Positions 1 to 10,503 are shown, numbered from the stretch's first letter. The stretch is DNA of 64,000 bases from Pyropia yezoensis (GCA_009829735.1 CM020618.1:28248894-28312893); one strand, 5' to 3'. Notes: generated by a model not told the origin, from the sequence alone. Numbers and translations are program-made.

Positions 1-1431
1 AGACGTGTTCTACTTTTCTGGTGACTCTGCCAAGGTGCTCAAACCCGGGATAGGAGGAGGAAGAGGGCAGCCGGGCACAGGTGGGGCGACCGGACGCACG
101 GATGCGTTGCAAAGAAGTCGAATTCGGGCCAACAATCAGTCAGATGAGCGTTCCGGGGCGGTAATTAGAACCAATTTGACCTGGGCAGAAGCGCTCTCTT
201 TTCCGCCCGTGAGGCTACGGTCGCGCACCTGTGCTCCTAATTTTTCTTCTTTTTATCGTTGAAGAGCCTGTGAGCTGGCGCACCCAACGGTGCGACTCAC
301 GTACACCCCCTCGCACTAGATCATATTTTAGCACGAGTTGCCTTGCGGCTGCCGCCGACTTCTGCGGCCGTTCGGAAGGGGTTCTCGTATGTGAACACTG
401 TGGGTTTTCTATGTAAGGGGAAGCTGTGAAAAACTGGTGTCACTTGTGAAAAACTGGTGTCAGACGGATATATGGAGAAGAGGAGGGTGGGGGTGGCGGG
501 GGGGGTGCCGCTGCCCGCAAGCACCTCGTCCACCAACCACACCCCACCACGCGCCACCCGCCCCACCCTTCCCCACACACGGCACTTCCTGAAAATCGCG
601 AAAAGTACAGATGAGATATCCGTGGCGGGAGAATTTGAAAACGTCTTGCCACCAGCCTTCAAAGATACCCTACTAAAGGATATGAGGGAGCGGAGAGAAA
701 AAGAGATCTTGAGAAGAGTGTTCTGAAGACTCCTGGGCTGTTGTCCGGGATAGGTCATTGATGGACAGACACCACTTTATTTACATGTCTAATTACCAGT
801 GTTCAGTACGCTGACTCAGCACCACCGAACCCGCCTCCACGGGAAGAAGGGGCCGAAGTGATCCACTAGGAAGGGGGGAGAGGGTGGCGAGATGACGGTG
901 GACAGAGTGGTGGAAGACAGGCAGCAGACAGCAGGCAGAAGAAGCAGGATGCAGAGGAACAATCATGGCAAGCAGCGAGTAAAGGGAGGAGCGTCAAAAA
1001 GAGTCCTTCATATCGCGCCAAGTTCTTGTGCCGTACAGTGGTCTTGACAACTTTCCTGCCTACCGATCGGCCACTCCCCCTAACTTCTTGACCGCTCGCC
1101 TGCATACCGATACCCGCCCCCCACACTCACGAGGGCGTGGTGGTTGGCGACTGCAGCGGCGGCTGCCGTGGCGGCCAGCGACAGGGGGGACGAGTCGATG
1201 GTGGTAGTAGCTGTGGAGGTGGGTGGGGGCGGACGGGGCTAGCGGGGGAGCGCGCAATACGGTCAAGTCGATGGCCAACGACGTGACCGCGTCGGAAGGC
1301 GGGTCACGCGGCTTGGGTACGCGATAATCGCCGTGCAACTACTCCATACCTGGGATAGATGTCCCGAAATGTGAGGCGCGCGCGGCAGAATCGGTCGTCG
1401 TGCGCAAGAGGAATGGGGAGTTGCGGCACTA
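1..1431. other. Intergenic, no gene recognised
   Basis: No open frame here shows the strong G/C third-position bias of the genes elsewhere in the window, and no protein family is recognisable. The only clear structure is a 20-bp tandem duplication at 425-464. The right edge is the TA target site of the transposon that follows. Confidence 0.5.
425..464. repeat. 20-bp tandem duplication
   Basis: Two adjacent copies of a unit beginning TGTGAAAAACTGGTGTCA; the copies differ only in the last two bases. No function is evident. Confidence 0.85.
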
Positions 1432-1477
1432 GAGTCAGCATCGGAAAGTCACAAATTGCGTCGGAAAATCACAATTA
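1432..1477. repeat. Left terminal inverted repeat of the pogo-like element
   Basis: Starts GAGTCAGCATCGGAAA directly after a TA. It pairs with the reverse complement of 3267-3312 at roughly 36 of 44 positions by eye. Two degenerate copies of TCGGAAA(A/G)TCACAA lie in tandem within the arm. Confidence 0.85.
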
Positions 1478-1665
1478 CAGAACGTAGGAATCGCGAGACG
1501 AGGAAAGAAGAATAAGAAGAATAAGAGCGCAGGGGCCGTGTGTCGCAACAAAACTACGCGGGAACTGAAGCACTCGATACATCACACACACCACGATGCC
1601 CTGTAAGGGCCTCGACTGCAATTGCGCTGCCCTTGCAGGCAGGGCACTGCCGAAAGAGGGCACAC

Positions 1666-3201
1666 TCACAGACGACCCACCCCCCCCACCCCCCTGTGCT
1701 CTTTCTTCTCACACACACGGCAAATGCGCCCCACGCGAGCCGCCGCATTCTCGGACCTCTTCTTGGTCTTCTCCTCCCGTCGCTGGACGCGCACAATGGC
1801 CCTTTCCGCCACTTCTTTCTTCTTCTGGAGCCGGTCCGCCGTGCGCTGCTTGTCTTGGGCGAGGAGGGCCGCCGGGGAGTGCACAATACCCCGCTGTACG
1901 GCAGCCTTTCCAGTCCTCACCGCCCCGGCGGCTGCTACCATCCTCTCCCGTGACGCCTGCATGACCTCCGACGCCGCCACTCGCATCTGGTCCATGGCAG
2001 TCTTCCCTGCAGTCGCCAAGCCGAGGTTGTCCCTTGCGCGCGCCAAAACCTTGTCTTTGTTGAACGGGTACAGGCCCGTAGTCGCAAATGACTCGCGCAC
2101 AATGTGGGGGAGGAAGGCCTTGCGCTCAGCAGTAAAAGCTGAGGTCAGCAGCGCGTCACGGGTGTCAATATTGACGAGCTTCCGGTCCATCACCAGCTGC
2201 TCGTTGGACCGCCGTACAAGGTTGTGAAAGGTGGCAAATGGGGACGCGTCGAGGGGCTGCAGGAAATGGGAGGTGTTGGGGGGTAGGAAGAAGAGGTACA
2301 CTTGACGGTCAAGGGCCTTCTCAAGGGTATCTGGGCGCATATGGGCGCCAAGGCGGTCCCCAAAAAGCAGCAGGTTGATGGACGGGTTGCGCACGGCCCA
2401 TTCCGTCGCCACCAGGTCCACCACCTGGGCAAACGTGTCGCCGTCCAGGAAGCCCGTCTCCGTCCAACAGTAGTACCTCGGCCACTCCCGCCGGCTCTCC
2501 CTCGGGGCGGCGTGAAGCTTAAAGTTGACGTCCGCGGCCTGGCCCTCCTCAAACTTGGCCTTCATGACGTAGACGCTCAAAAACACCGAGCCGTCTGCCG
2601 CGACAAACGAGAGCAGCGACGCCACGGTACTGTGGTGCGTTGATAGGGCGTTGGCCCGCTCTTTTTCGGCCGACTCGACCCGCTGGGTGACCATGCGGCC
2701 GCCCTTGTTGACGACCCGCGTCTCGTCGTAGTTCATGATGCCCCCAGCGGTGAAGTGGTGGTGCTCCAGCAACTCCTTCAACTCCACGCAGAATTCCTCA
2801 ACAGACTGCATCACTCGTGGGCCCGCCCGCTTGTCGGAAAGTGCCTTGCACGCCCTGCGGGTCAGCTGTCCCTTGTGCCGCTTGACCCACCTCCGCAGCC
2901 AAGACGCGGACAGCTCCTTCCCCCACTTCCGCTGCACGAGTTGGCGCACCTGCATGTTGGAGAGCGGCATGTTGTTCATGCTGCACGCCTGCGCAAGCGC
3001 CACCAGCGTGGCGTCCTCCTCCGCCGAGAGGGTGGCGTTGCCGTGGGCGCCGGGGTTGCGGGGGTGGGCACGGTGGTAGGCCACCCGGAGGGCGGGCACA
3101 GAGACCCCGGTGTCCCGCGACACAGCGTCAAAGGCGCTCTTCAGGGTTCCACCATCCTTCCGCAGCTTCTCCACCTGTTCCAGTAGGTCGGCCGCCTTCA
3201 T
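1666..3201 (-). CDS. Pogo/Tigger-type DDE transposase
   Basis: A 511-residue transposase that would cut and paste the surrounding element. The N-terminus (KAADLLEQVEKLRKDG) looks like a psq/CENP-B type helix-turn-helix DNA-binding region. The catalytic DDE_1 domain shows the first aspartate in NYDET (D159), the second in FGDRLGAH (D282) and the third in LQPLD (D318), with the usual LPPNTSHFLQPLD block. The last two aspartates are 35 residues apart, as expected for pogo-like enzymes. The C-terminal 100 residues are basic and probably form coiled coil. An in-frame ATG at 3232-3234 would add 11 residues; I prefer the ATG at 3199-3201 because the preceding bases are a pyrimidine-rich leader. No stop or frameshift interrupts the frame. 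Family assignment is firm; present activity is inference. Confidence 0.9.
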   Translation of the reverse strand: MKAADLLEQVEKLRKDGGTLKSAFDAVSRDTGVSVPALRVAYHRAHPRNPGAHGNATLSAEEDATLVALAQACSMNNMPLSNMQVRQLVQRKWGKELSASWLRRWVKRHKGQLTRRACKALSDKRAGPRVMQSVEEFCVELKELLEHHHFTAGGIMNYDETRVVNKGGRMVTQRVESAEKERANALSTHHSTVASLLSFVAADGSVFLSVYVMKAKFEEGQAADVNFKLHAAPRESRREWPRYYCWTETGFLDGDTFAQVVDLVATEWAVRNPSINLLLFGDRLGAHMRPDTLEKALDRQVYLFFLPPNTSHFLQPLDASPFATFHNLVRRSNEQLVMDRKLVNIDTRDALLTSAFTAERKAFLPHIVRESFATTGLYPFNKDKVLARARDNLGLATAGKTAMDQMRVAASEVMQASRERMVAAAGAVRTGKAAVQRGIVHSPAALLAQDKQRTADRLQKKKEVAERAIVRVQRREEKTKKRSENAAARVGRICRVCEKKEHRGVGGVGRL

Positions 3202-3266
3202 AGTTGCCAGGAGGAGGGAATAAGGAAGGCGCACGGATGAGTCGAAGCGGCGATCTGGTCAATGCA

Positions 3267-3312
3267 AGATGTGATTTCTCAACGAAATTTGTGATTTTCC
3301 GACGCTGACTCC
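3267..3312. repeat. Right terminal inverted repeat of the pogo-like element
   Basis: Reverse complement begins GGAGTCAGCGTCGGAAAA and matches the left end; the following bases 3313-3314 are TA. It carries the same doubled submotif as the left arm. Confidence 0.85.
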
Positions 3313-3956
3313 TATAAGAAAGGAAAAGATATCCCGTTCGTCCCAAGAGAGAAAAGACTGGTGGCCGGGAATTCTCAAACGCTCTGGGTCTCGCGGAGAG
3401 GATAGGAGTCTTTTTTTGTTTCGCTGACGAGTCCCAATCCCTTCTCAGAGTCTGGGACCGAATCTGGAACGTTTTTAGATCGCTACAGACTTTGAGGAAG
3501 TGCAGTGCACGCGTTTTGTTTTTGCACAAAAAGCGGTTGTTCCACAAGAAAAAAACCAGCGGGCACCGCCGCCGCAACGTATAGTGCGTCCCGTAAAACG
3601 TGCACGTGTCGTGATCATGTCCAATATCGGCCACTGGACCAATCAAACCCACACTGCACGACCTGTGCACGTCCACTTTTTTACCGGACGCACAATACGA
3701 ACCCACCTACACCCGCCGATCCGCGGCTGGTGAATCTTTTTCCGCGGAATTGTATGCATGGAGCGGCCCCCGGCTTGCACGCGCCCCCCCCCACCCCCCC
3801 GTCCCCATGCAATGGGGGCCGGTTGCATGGTCCCGTTGATGAAGCCGTTCCGCTATATTATGCATACGAGCCCCTCCCCCCTGCCACTCGCCACCCCCCC
3901 CCCCTCCCCAAACCCCTCTGCACGGCCCCCGCCCGTGTGGGGAGGGGCGCCGCACG

Positions 3957-3989
<33 letters not shown>

Positions 3990-4194
3990 ACGCCCCCCCC
4001 CACAACGGCCGCGGCTGGGGCTCGATGCAAAATCTGTGGGGCCCCGACCGCACGCCGGTTGGAAGAGAGCCGGTGGAGCCGCGGACAGGGGAGGGGGGGG
4101 GGGCCAACAAAAGCCCACGGTGGCGACAGAGGTGGGGGGGGCCGCCCGCGCGGGTCGGGCCGCGCGCACGGGACACAGCCCCTCCCAACCGACG

Positions 4195-4233
<39 letters not shown>

Positions 4234-5130
4234 ACTCTGCACCCTTGTCCTTGCGCAGTGGGGCCCATCCCGACAATAAAAAAAAAAGTGTCCCTTTTGC
4301 AAGCGGCAGCGCGCGCCCGCGGCAGTCCCGCCCACTCCCCCTCCCCCCCCCCCCGCGGGGACACCCTATACACCCCCTCACCCGCCGCCGCCGCTGTGCC
4401 CGCAGCGCCGCGGCGTGCAAGACCACCCCCCGCCCCCCCCCCCCCCCCCCCACGCGCCTCCCCCGTCTGCACGTGCCGCCCCCCGTGCCTCCTCCGCTGC
4501 GTCGGGGGCGGGGGCCGGTGGTGGGGACCGACAGCCCACCACAGGGTGGACGTAGGTACTCGTTTGCCCCCGTGGGTGTATCTTTTGTGCCAGGGGGGGG
4601 GGGGGGGACGCTGCCGCTCACGTGCCCCCGCCTCGAGCGGGGTGCGGTGGGCGGTGGGGGTGGGAGGGGGTGCTCCCGCCACCCCCGCGCGTGGGGGATT
4701 GCGCTGCGCTGCCCCTGTGGGTGGACGGCGCTGTGCACTGCCACCGTGGGGGGGACGGGCGCTGCGCTTTGGTCGGCGGCTCACCCTCCCCCCCCCCCTC
4801 CTCCCGCCCCCGTCCGTCCACACCGCTTGGCCCTCCAGCCGCCACCCGTCGGCACCCCCTCGCTGACCGTCGTCGTTGCACCCCGCCACGCCGACGCCGC
4901 TCCCCGTCGTGTCGTTTATCAGGCGGCCACGCCCACGCCGTCGGCACAACCAACCCCCTCCCCCCCCCCCCCCCCCCCCCCGCCCGCCCGCCCCCCGCTG
5001 CCGCTTCCCTGCCCTGCTCTCCCATTTTCTCCTCGGGTCGTTTCTCTTTTCCTCTCTCCTCCTTCCTCCTCCTCCTCCATTCTACTCCCCCCTCTGCCTC
5101 GCCGTCGCCCCCCTCCTGTAGTTTGGCACC
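3313..5130. other. Intergenic, poly-C rich
   Basis: Apart from a moderately AT-rich stretch at about 3320-3700 containing a CCAAT box near 3640, this region is dominated by C homopolymers (long runs near 3958-3990, 4198-4232 and 4960-4983) and cytosine-rich low-complexity sequence. Open frames occur on both strands but encode only Pro/Gly/Arg-rich sequence with no family. The last 120 bases are pyrimidine-rich, like the leaders before other genes here, and probably form the 5' leader of the gene at 5131. A degenerate direct repeat (TTCCGC...TATGCAT) lies at 3740-3764 and 3848-3871. Confidence 0.5.
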
Positions 5131-6777
5131 ATGGATGAAGGCGTTGTGTGCGTAACGACCGAGCTGATGGAGGACCTCATTGGTCTCCCGGGCGTCCCGT
5201 TTGCTCTTGACCTGTCCGACCCCGCTCCGCCCCCTCCCCCCGCCGCCCCCCCCCCCCCCCCGCCGCCGCCGCCGCCGCCACCCCCACCGCCGCCGCGGTC
5301 ATCGTCGTCACTGGTGCGGGGGGCGGGCCGCCGGCCCACCCCCGCCGGCCCTGCCGCTGCCGGCGGCTCCCCCTACACGTCTGCGTGCAGCGACGACGGC
5401 CCCGGCGTCGCCACCGGCGGCGCCCCCTCCCCACCGTCCCCAACGGCGGGTCGGGGTCGCGTCCGCGGGGCGGCGCCGGCCGCCGCCGCCCTCCCCTCCC
5501 CGTTTGCTCCCAGGGGGGGTGCCGTCGTTGGCAGCTACAGCGCCGACGGCGGTGGTGGTGGTGGGGGGGGCTTTGGCGGGGGCGGCGGCGGCGGCGGTGG
5601 TGGCGGCCGGCGGCGGCCGCGTCCCATCTCTGCCTCGGACGGCGGGGGCGGCGGCTATGGCGGCGGTGGGGGTGCGGCACTGGGCACCCCACCGGGCGGC
5701 AGGGGGGCGGCCGGGCCGCCGGGCGGGTGGCGGCGGCGGCGGGGCGGCCGCCACGGCAGCCACCCCCACTACCGGGCCGCCGCGGCGGCGGCGGCCAGCG
5801 GGACGGAATCCGACTCGCTGGACAGTGACCCCGAGGCGGCCGCCGCCGCCGCCGCGGGGCGGGTCATTGCCGACCTGCGGGCAGAGGTGGCGCACCTGCG
5901 GTCCGCCCTGGCCGCCGCCCAGCGCGACCGCGACCGCGCCGCCGCGGCGGCAGCGGTGGCGGCGGCAACGGCGACGGCGACGGCGGCCACCGCCGCCGTG
6001 CCTGGGGGCGGCGGCGCAACAGCGGTGGCCGCCGCGCCAGGCAGTGCACCCGACGCTGGCGGCGGCGGCGGGGGTTGCCCAAAGTGTGAGCGCCGCCGCC
6101 ACCGCCGCCGGATGGCGGCGGCGGCGGCCAACGGGGCGGCCGCCGCGGGTGTCGACGCTCCGCCCTCCCCCACCGCCACCGCCCCCCCCCCCACCCCCGC
6201 CGCCGCCACGGTCGTCCCTGTCGTCGGCACGGGAGGGGACGCCCCGGTCGTACGGTTTCCGCTGTCGCCGCCGCCGCCGCCGCCGCTGCCAGCGGCGTCG
6301 CTGCCCACACCGCCGCCGACGCCGACGGCGGGGCGGCCGGCCGGCAGCGGCGGTCGGCCACGGCGGGTGCGGCGGGTGCTGGGCCCACCCCCGTTCGCCG
6401 GGTCGGACTGGCGGGGCGCCCCGGTGCAGGCGGCGCCGGTGGCAGCGGCGGCTGCAGCCGCGGTGCCGGCGGCGCCGTTGACGCTGCCACGGGGGTGTAC
6501 CGCCTGGCGGGGGGTGCCCGGGGAGGGCGACTGGCGCGCGCCGGGGGCGGCGGCGGCGGCGGCGGCGGCAGAGGAGGGCGGCGACTGGCCGTCAGCCGCC
6601 GCCGTGGGTGCTACGAAGAGGGGCTGCCTGGTGACCCCCCCGTCGTCGCCGCTGCCGCTGCCGCCGCCGCGGTCGGCGGGCGTGGACGGGTCGGTGGCGG
6701 GTGTGGGCGCGCCGGCCGTCCCCCGCGCTGCCGCCGCCGCTGCCGCGCCGCCACAGCGGTCGCTGTTGTGGGGGTAG
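5131..6777 (+). CDS. Low-complexity Pro/Gly/Ala-rich protein with coiled coil, unknown function
   Basis: A 548-residue protein that I do not recognise. Support for a real gene: ATG in good context (CACCATGG) after a pyrimidine-rich leader, a non-repetitive N-terminus (MDEGVVCVTTELMEDLIGLP), no stop over 1.6 kb and strong G/C third-position use. Residues 30-55 are poly-proline and 130-190 are glycine-rich. Residues 240-270 (VIADLRAEVAHLRSALAAAQ) form a short leucine-heptad coiled coil. A CPKC pair followed by a basic patch (ERRRHRRR) lies near residue 318. The rest is disordered Ala/Pro/Gly sequence ending PQRSLLWG. It could be a regulatory or scaffolding protein, but no catalytic domain is visible. 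No homopolymer frame break was needed. Confidence 0.55.
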   Translation: MDEGVVCVTTELMEDLIGLPGVPFALDLSDPAPPPPPAAPPPPPPPPPPPPPPPPRSSSSLVRGAGRRPTPAGPAAAGGSPYTSACSDDGPGVATGGAPSPPSPTAGRGRVRGAAPAAAALPSPFAPRGGAVVGSYSADGGGGGGGGFGGGGGGGGGGGRRRPRPISASDGGGGGYGGGGGAALGTPPGGRGAAGPPGGWRRRRGGRHGSHPHYRAAAAAAASGTESDSLDSDPEAAAAAAAGRVIADLRAEVAHLRSALAAAQRDRDRAAAAAAVAAATATATAATAAVPGGGGATAVAAAPGSAPDAGGGGGGCPKCERRRHRRRMAAAAANGAAAAGVDAPPSPTATAPPPTPAAATVVPVVGTGGDAPVVRFPLSPPPPPPLPAASLPTPPPTPTAGRPAGSGGRPRRVRRVLGPPPFAGSDWRGAPVQAAPVAAAAAAAVPAAPLTLPRGCTAWRGVPGEGDWRAPGAAAAAAAAEEGGDWPSAAAVGATKRGCLVTPPSSPLPLPPPRSAGVDGSVAGVGAPAVPRAAAAAAAPPQRSLLWG

Positions 6778-8129
6778 CCGCGTGGCTGCCCCGGTGGCCG
6801 GCGGTGAGGTCACCGGCTGGCCCCTACGCGTGCGCCTGACCGGGGGGCTTGTCGCCCAGAGGCCTCCCGCCACCCCTCGCCCGCTCTCCTTCCAGCTGCC
6901 GTGGAAAGGGGTCGAGTGCCACGGATTGCTGTCCCCTTCCCGCGCTGTCCGATCAGAGAGGTAGGGAGACGGGTGGGGGCGGCGGCGGCGGCGGCGGTGG
7001 TGGAGGGGGCTATGTTTCGTGATTGGAGACACGCCACCGCGGGCGCTCTCCTCTCCTCGTTTTTCCTCTCGGGCGAGGGGGAGGAGGGTGTGTCGCGCTC
7101 CGCCGCGACTGTACATACATGCATGATAGTCCTTAAGGTTTTTATTTTTTTTCCGTACAAACGTTGTCTTTCTGTGCTGATCCCTGCGCCGCGCGTGGCA
7201 GCATGCCTGCTATCCGTGCTTTTGGCTGTCGTATGCACAGACGGGAGCATCGCGCCGTCGGTGGCGGGCGCTGTCGGGACTGCAGGCCGAGCCGGCGCAT
7301 GCGGGGATGGTCTCCCTATCTCATTGGCAAAAGGGGGTGGAAACAGAGGGGGGTGCTCAATGGAAGGGCAGACCCGCGCTTCCACTTCCGTCTTCCACGG
7401 GGGCCACACCCGCCCCCCCATCCCACAGGGTGCGCCACTGTGGGCGGGTATGACCGGTGCTCCTTCCCCAGGAGCGCGCTCCCCCTCTTGGAGACGGGCG
7501 CGTGCGGTCAACACACCGCGCGCCGCCGCCGCCGCCGCTGCGTCGTGCTGGGGGGGGAGCGGGTGGGCGTGGGACGGCCGATGGCGGCGGCCGCGGGTGG
7601 CCGGGCAGAGCGGATGAAGCGGGGAGAGAGTATAGTACATAAATACAAGCAGGTGGAGGTGGGGGGGGTGTAGGGGACGATGGTCGGCAAGAAGGAGAAG
7701 AGCCGTCGTTGGGGGGTGACGGGGCGCGGCCGAGGGGGGGAGAGGTGGGGGGAGAGCTCTTCCTGTAGAGACCGAGACTGACCGTGGGGTAGTGTCCATT
7801 ACCGATGGCCGTCGAGATGGACGGATGGGCCGGCCTTCCGGCAAAGAGGTGATACGGCGTGGCCGGTGGGTGAGAGGCCTCTTGATGCGCACAGGCGGTA
7901 GGTACCCCCCCGCGCTGTTTAGAGCCTCCCATCTGGAGCTGCCGCGAGGAAGCCGTGTGCAGGCAGCTGCGCCGGCAGCTCCGTTGGGCCTGTAGGCACA
8001 CCGGTGGTCGGGAGGGAACGCCGCCTGGTGGTCCGTGCGGCCCATCGAGGAGCACGGCGGGGGACTGGGTCGTCCCGTGGGCGCGGTTCCAAGGCAAAGA
8101 CGCCCTTGTCACTGCCCCCCCAAGGGTAG

Positions 8130-8155
8130 GCGTACCAGGTGGTCACCTGGTACGC
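8130..8155. repeat. 26-bp palindrome
   Basis: Arms GCGTACCAGGTG (8130-8141) and CACCTGGTACGC (8144-8155) are perfect reverse complements around a 2-nt centre. It may be a site for a dimeric DNA-binding protein or simply an inverted duplication. Confidence 0.9.
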
Positions 8156-8337
8156 TTATGAGCGTCGGCATGCGGGCGCTACGGAGGAGGAACAGGGGCG
8201 AGTGGTGACCCCAACGGCAGCGGCGGGGTGCAGTGGCAACGTCTTCCCCCCCCCCCCGCCTCTCCTTTGCTGCGAGGGACCTGCCGTCCCGGTGGCACAG
8301 ACTGGTCATGGGGGGGGGGGGACCGCTGGGCGCGGCG

Positions 8338-8365
8338 AACACCAGCGCGCGCGCGCGCTGGTGTT
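8338..8365. repeat. 28-bp perfect palindrome with (CG)6 core
   Basis: AACACCAG, six CG dinucleotides and CTGGTGTT form an uninterrupted palindrome. The alternating CG core is a classical Z-DNA-prone sequence, and the whole could extrude as a cruciform. Confidence 0.9.
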
Positions 8366-9449
8366 TGGGTAGCAGCGCCGCGGTGGGTTGCCAACGCAAT
8401 GACAAGGACAAGGGCAACGGTGGCCTACGCCGTGCTTTCCGGGTCCCGGCCGTGGCGACCGCTGTGGCTTGTTGGCCGGCGCGTTTCCCTGTCTGCCGTC
8501 GCCTTGCGGCGACAGGGGGCTGCCCACCCTCTCTTCTCAGTGCCGTTACTGCGGCGGCCCCTTCCCCCGTCGTCTGCATTCCCCTACAGCCGCTGTGGGC
8601 GTCCCCCCCCCCTCCCCCGTCGCCCGCCGAGAGCCGGTGGCGGGGTATCGCGGCCTCTTTTTCTTGTTGGACCGGCCATACCCACCCCACCCCCTCAGCA
8701 CGTTGGCCAACCGTTTGGCCGTCCGCCGCGACGGGCTTGGGCGGCGCGGCGGTAGGGAGTAGAAGCAGAGGAGGAAAGACCGCTGTCGCCGACGCCTGTG
8801 GGGACGCGCCTGGGCATATCGTGCCCCATCCCCCTCACCCCCCCCCCCCGCGCTCGCGAGGGCGGTCGTGTCTGGGGGCGGCAGCTGTACTTGTACTCCA
8901 GCGCCTGCAGGGATCCCCCCGCGCCGCCTGGCCGCGTTGCCTGCGGCAGCGGCAGCGGCGCGACGCCGCACCACCAGCGGGGCGGGCAGTGGTACACCCA
9001 CGGTCGTCGCTGCAGTAGAGCCAGAGGTGAGGGGGGAGGGGTAGGAACACAGGAGGGAGAGAGCCGCCTGTGGGTGGCACCGTCAGCATGGGAAGGATGG
9101 AAGACAAAGTCAAACAACAAAAATAAAAACGACGGTGTGGGGGCGGCGGCGGCTACGGGGCACCTCCCCGGACTTGCCCCTCTGCCCTCTCCAGGATCCC
9201 CCTTGACGGGTCTGCTCTGGCGGCGACCCTCCCAGACAGACCTCCCCTTTCCCCAGCGGGCGATGGAGCGACCGCCACGGTCGTGGCGCCGCCCCCACCC
9301 CCCGCGCGACCCGGGGTTTGACTGCATGCCGTCGTACGGCACAGCGGCCGTCGCTACCAAACGCGCATCCCACCCCGTGCACCCCCCGCCTCCACCCCCC
9401 CCCCCCCGCCCCCCTCCCCGGCCGTTCTGTCATACACCCTCCTCCCCCC

Positions 9450-10427
9450 TCACACCTGCAACGTCTCCTCCACCGACACGTGTTCCACCACCTCCCCCTC
9501 CCGGGCCGTCCCCCCCCCCCCACCTCTTCCACCACCTCCTCATCCTCGCCCATGCCCTCACGGACGGTAGAGGCGTCACTGGTGGAGGAGCCCTCCCCCC
9601 CACCGCCGCCGAGTGGCTCCCCCCCCTCGGTGAGGCGCAGGTCCACCCCCCCCGCCCCCCCCAAGGTGGCCTCAAACACAATCAGCCGCCCGCCGCCCCC
9701 ATCATTGGGCACCAGCAGCAGCACCCCCCCCCCCGGGCGCCCGCCCAGCCGCAGCCGGTTGTAGTACGCCTCCCGCGCCCGCCGCACCGTGTACATGCTG
9801 TACTTGCGGGCGAGCGCAATGCCGCCCCGGCGGCTGCCGCCGCCACCGACGCCGCCACCGCCACCGCCACCGCCGTCACCGTCGGCGCCGTCCGTCGGCG
9901 CGCCGAGCGTGAGGAACCACAGGATGACAACGCCCTGCTCGTCGGCGCTGCCCACCACGTGCAGCGGGTCGTCCAGGCCCGACGCCATCACCTCCACGTC
10001 CACCACCGCCGCCGCGTGGCCCGACAGGGTGGCGGCGTGGACGGCACCACCGCCGCCGCCGCCGCCCCCCCCCCCGCCGCCGCCGTCGCCGCCGACGCTG
10101 TCCCCCCCCCCCCCGCCGGGTCGGTCCAGCCCAGCCGCAGGTCCCGGCCCGTCACATAGACGGTCAGCCCCGTGCCGGCCGACGCGGCGTACCGCCGGGC
10201 GGTGGGCGACCGGCTCACCGACGGGATGAGGAGGGTGTGGACGGCGCGGGTGGTGGGCAGGCCGGGCAGCGGCAGCGCCGACGCGGCAACGGTGGTCAGC
10301 CGCGGCGGGGGGGGGTTGGCCGCCGCCGCCGCCGCCGCCGCCCCGCTGGGCGGGGGGGGGGCGCCGCGCTCGGGGGGGGGGGGGGCGGGCGCGGCAGCGC
10401 CGCCACATCGGCGGGGTGGGACTCCAT
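9450..10427 (-). CDS. WD40-repeat-like protein, frame broken at G/C homopolymers
   Basis: The gene has to be read through three frames. It starts at ATG 10425-10427 (MESHPADVAALPRP). A change at the G14 run 10372-10385 leads into a frame with RAVHTLLIPSVSRS and TGRDLRLGWTDP. A change in the C runs at 10065-10075 or 10102-10114 leads to ATLSGHAAAVVDVEV...GVVILWFLTL. A change at the C12 run 9510-9521 leads to EVVEHVSVEETLQV and a stop at 9450-9452. If each run were one base longer the product would be about 326 residues. The GH...W-type blocks resemble two blades of a WD40 beta-propeller, usually a protein-protein scaffold; the individual family cannot be named. Gly-rich insertions separate the blades. 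It is divergent from the MATE gene. Either the assembly under-calls homopolymers or this is a decayed copy; I favour the former. Confidence 0.45.
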
Positions 10428-10503
10428 TAGGGATGGGGGGGGGGGGGTTGCAGGTATGGGCGGGGGGCGGAGCGGGGAGGTGGCGGTAGGGGGGCTGCGT
10501 CGG

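Larger units (their letters stand above)
1432..3312 (-). mobile_element. Pogo/Tigger-like DNA transposon, apparently complete
   Basis: The element of about 1.88 kb is bounded by imperfect inverted repeats of about 45 bp and flanked on both sides by the dinucleotide TA (1430-1431 and 3313-3314), the target duplication expected of the Tc1/mariner/pogo superfamily. It contains one uninterrupted minus-strand transposase gene. Each terminal repeat contains two copies of a submotif close to GTCGGAAAATCACAA, which could be paired transposase-binding sites (inference). Base composition in the transposase is less extreme than in the host genes, and its frame is not broken by homopolymers. Intact ends, target site and gene suggest a recent and possibly autonomous insertion. 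Confidence 0.85.
6778..9449. other. Intergenic with two strong palindromes
   Basis: Several minus- and plus-strand open frames overlap here (for example 6810-8045 minus), but none has a recognisable domain and they overlap each other in conflicting frames. An AT-rich spot at 7105-7165 (tgtacatacatgcatg... tttttatttttttt) may be the 3' end of the gene at 5131. Two palindromes are listed separately. Confidence 0.45.

Noticed and set aside
457-726. 89-codon plus-strand open frame
   Set aside because: Ends in an ordinary-looking peptide but has no homologue that I know, no leader and weak codon bias.
6810-8045. 411-codon minus-strand open frame
   Set aside because: Overlaps other long frames, begins inside a neighbouring gene's 3' flank, shows no domain and no consistent codon bias.
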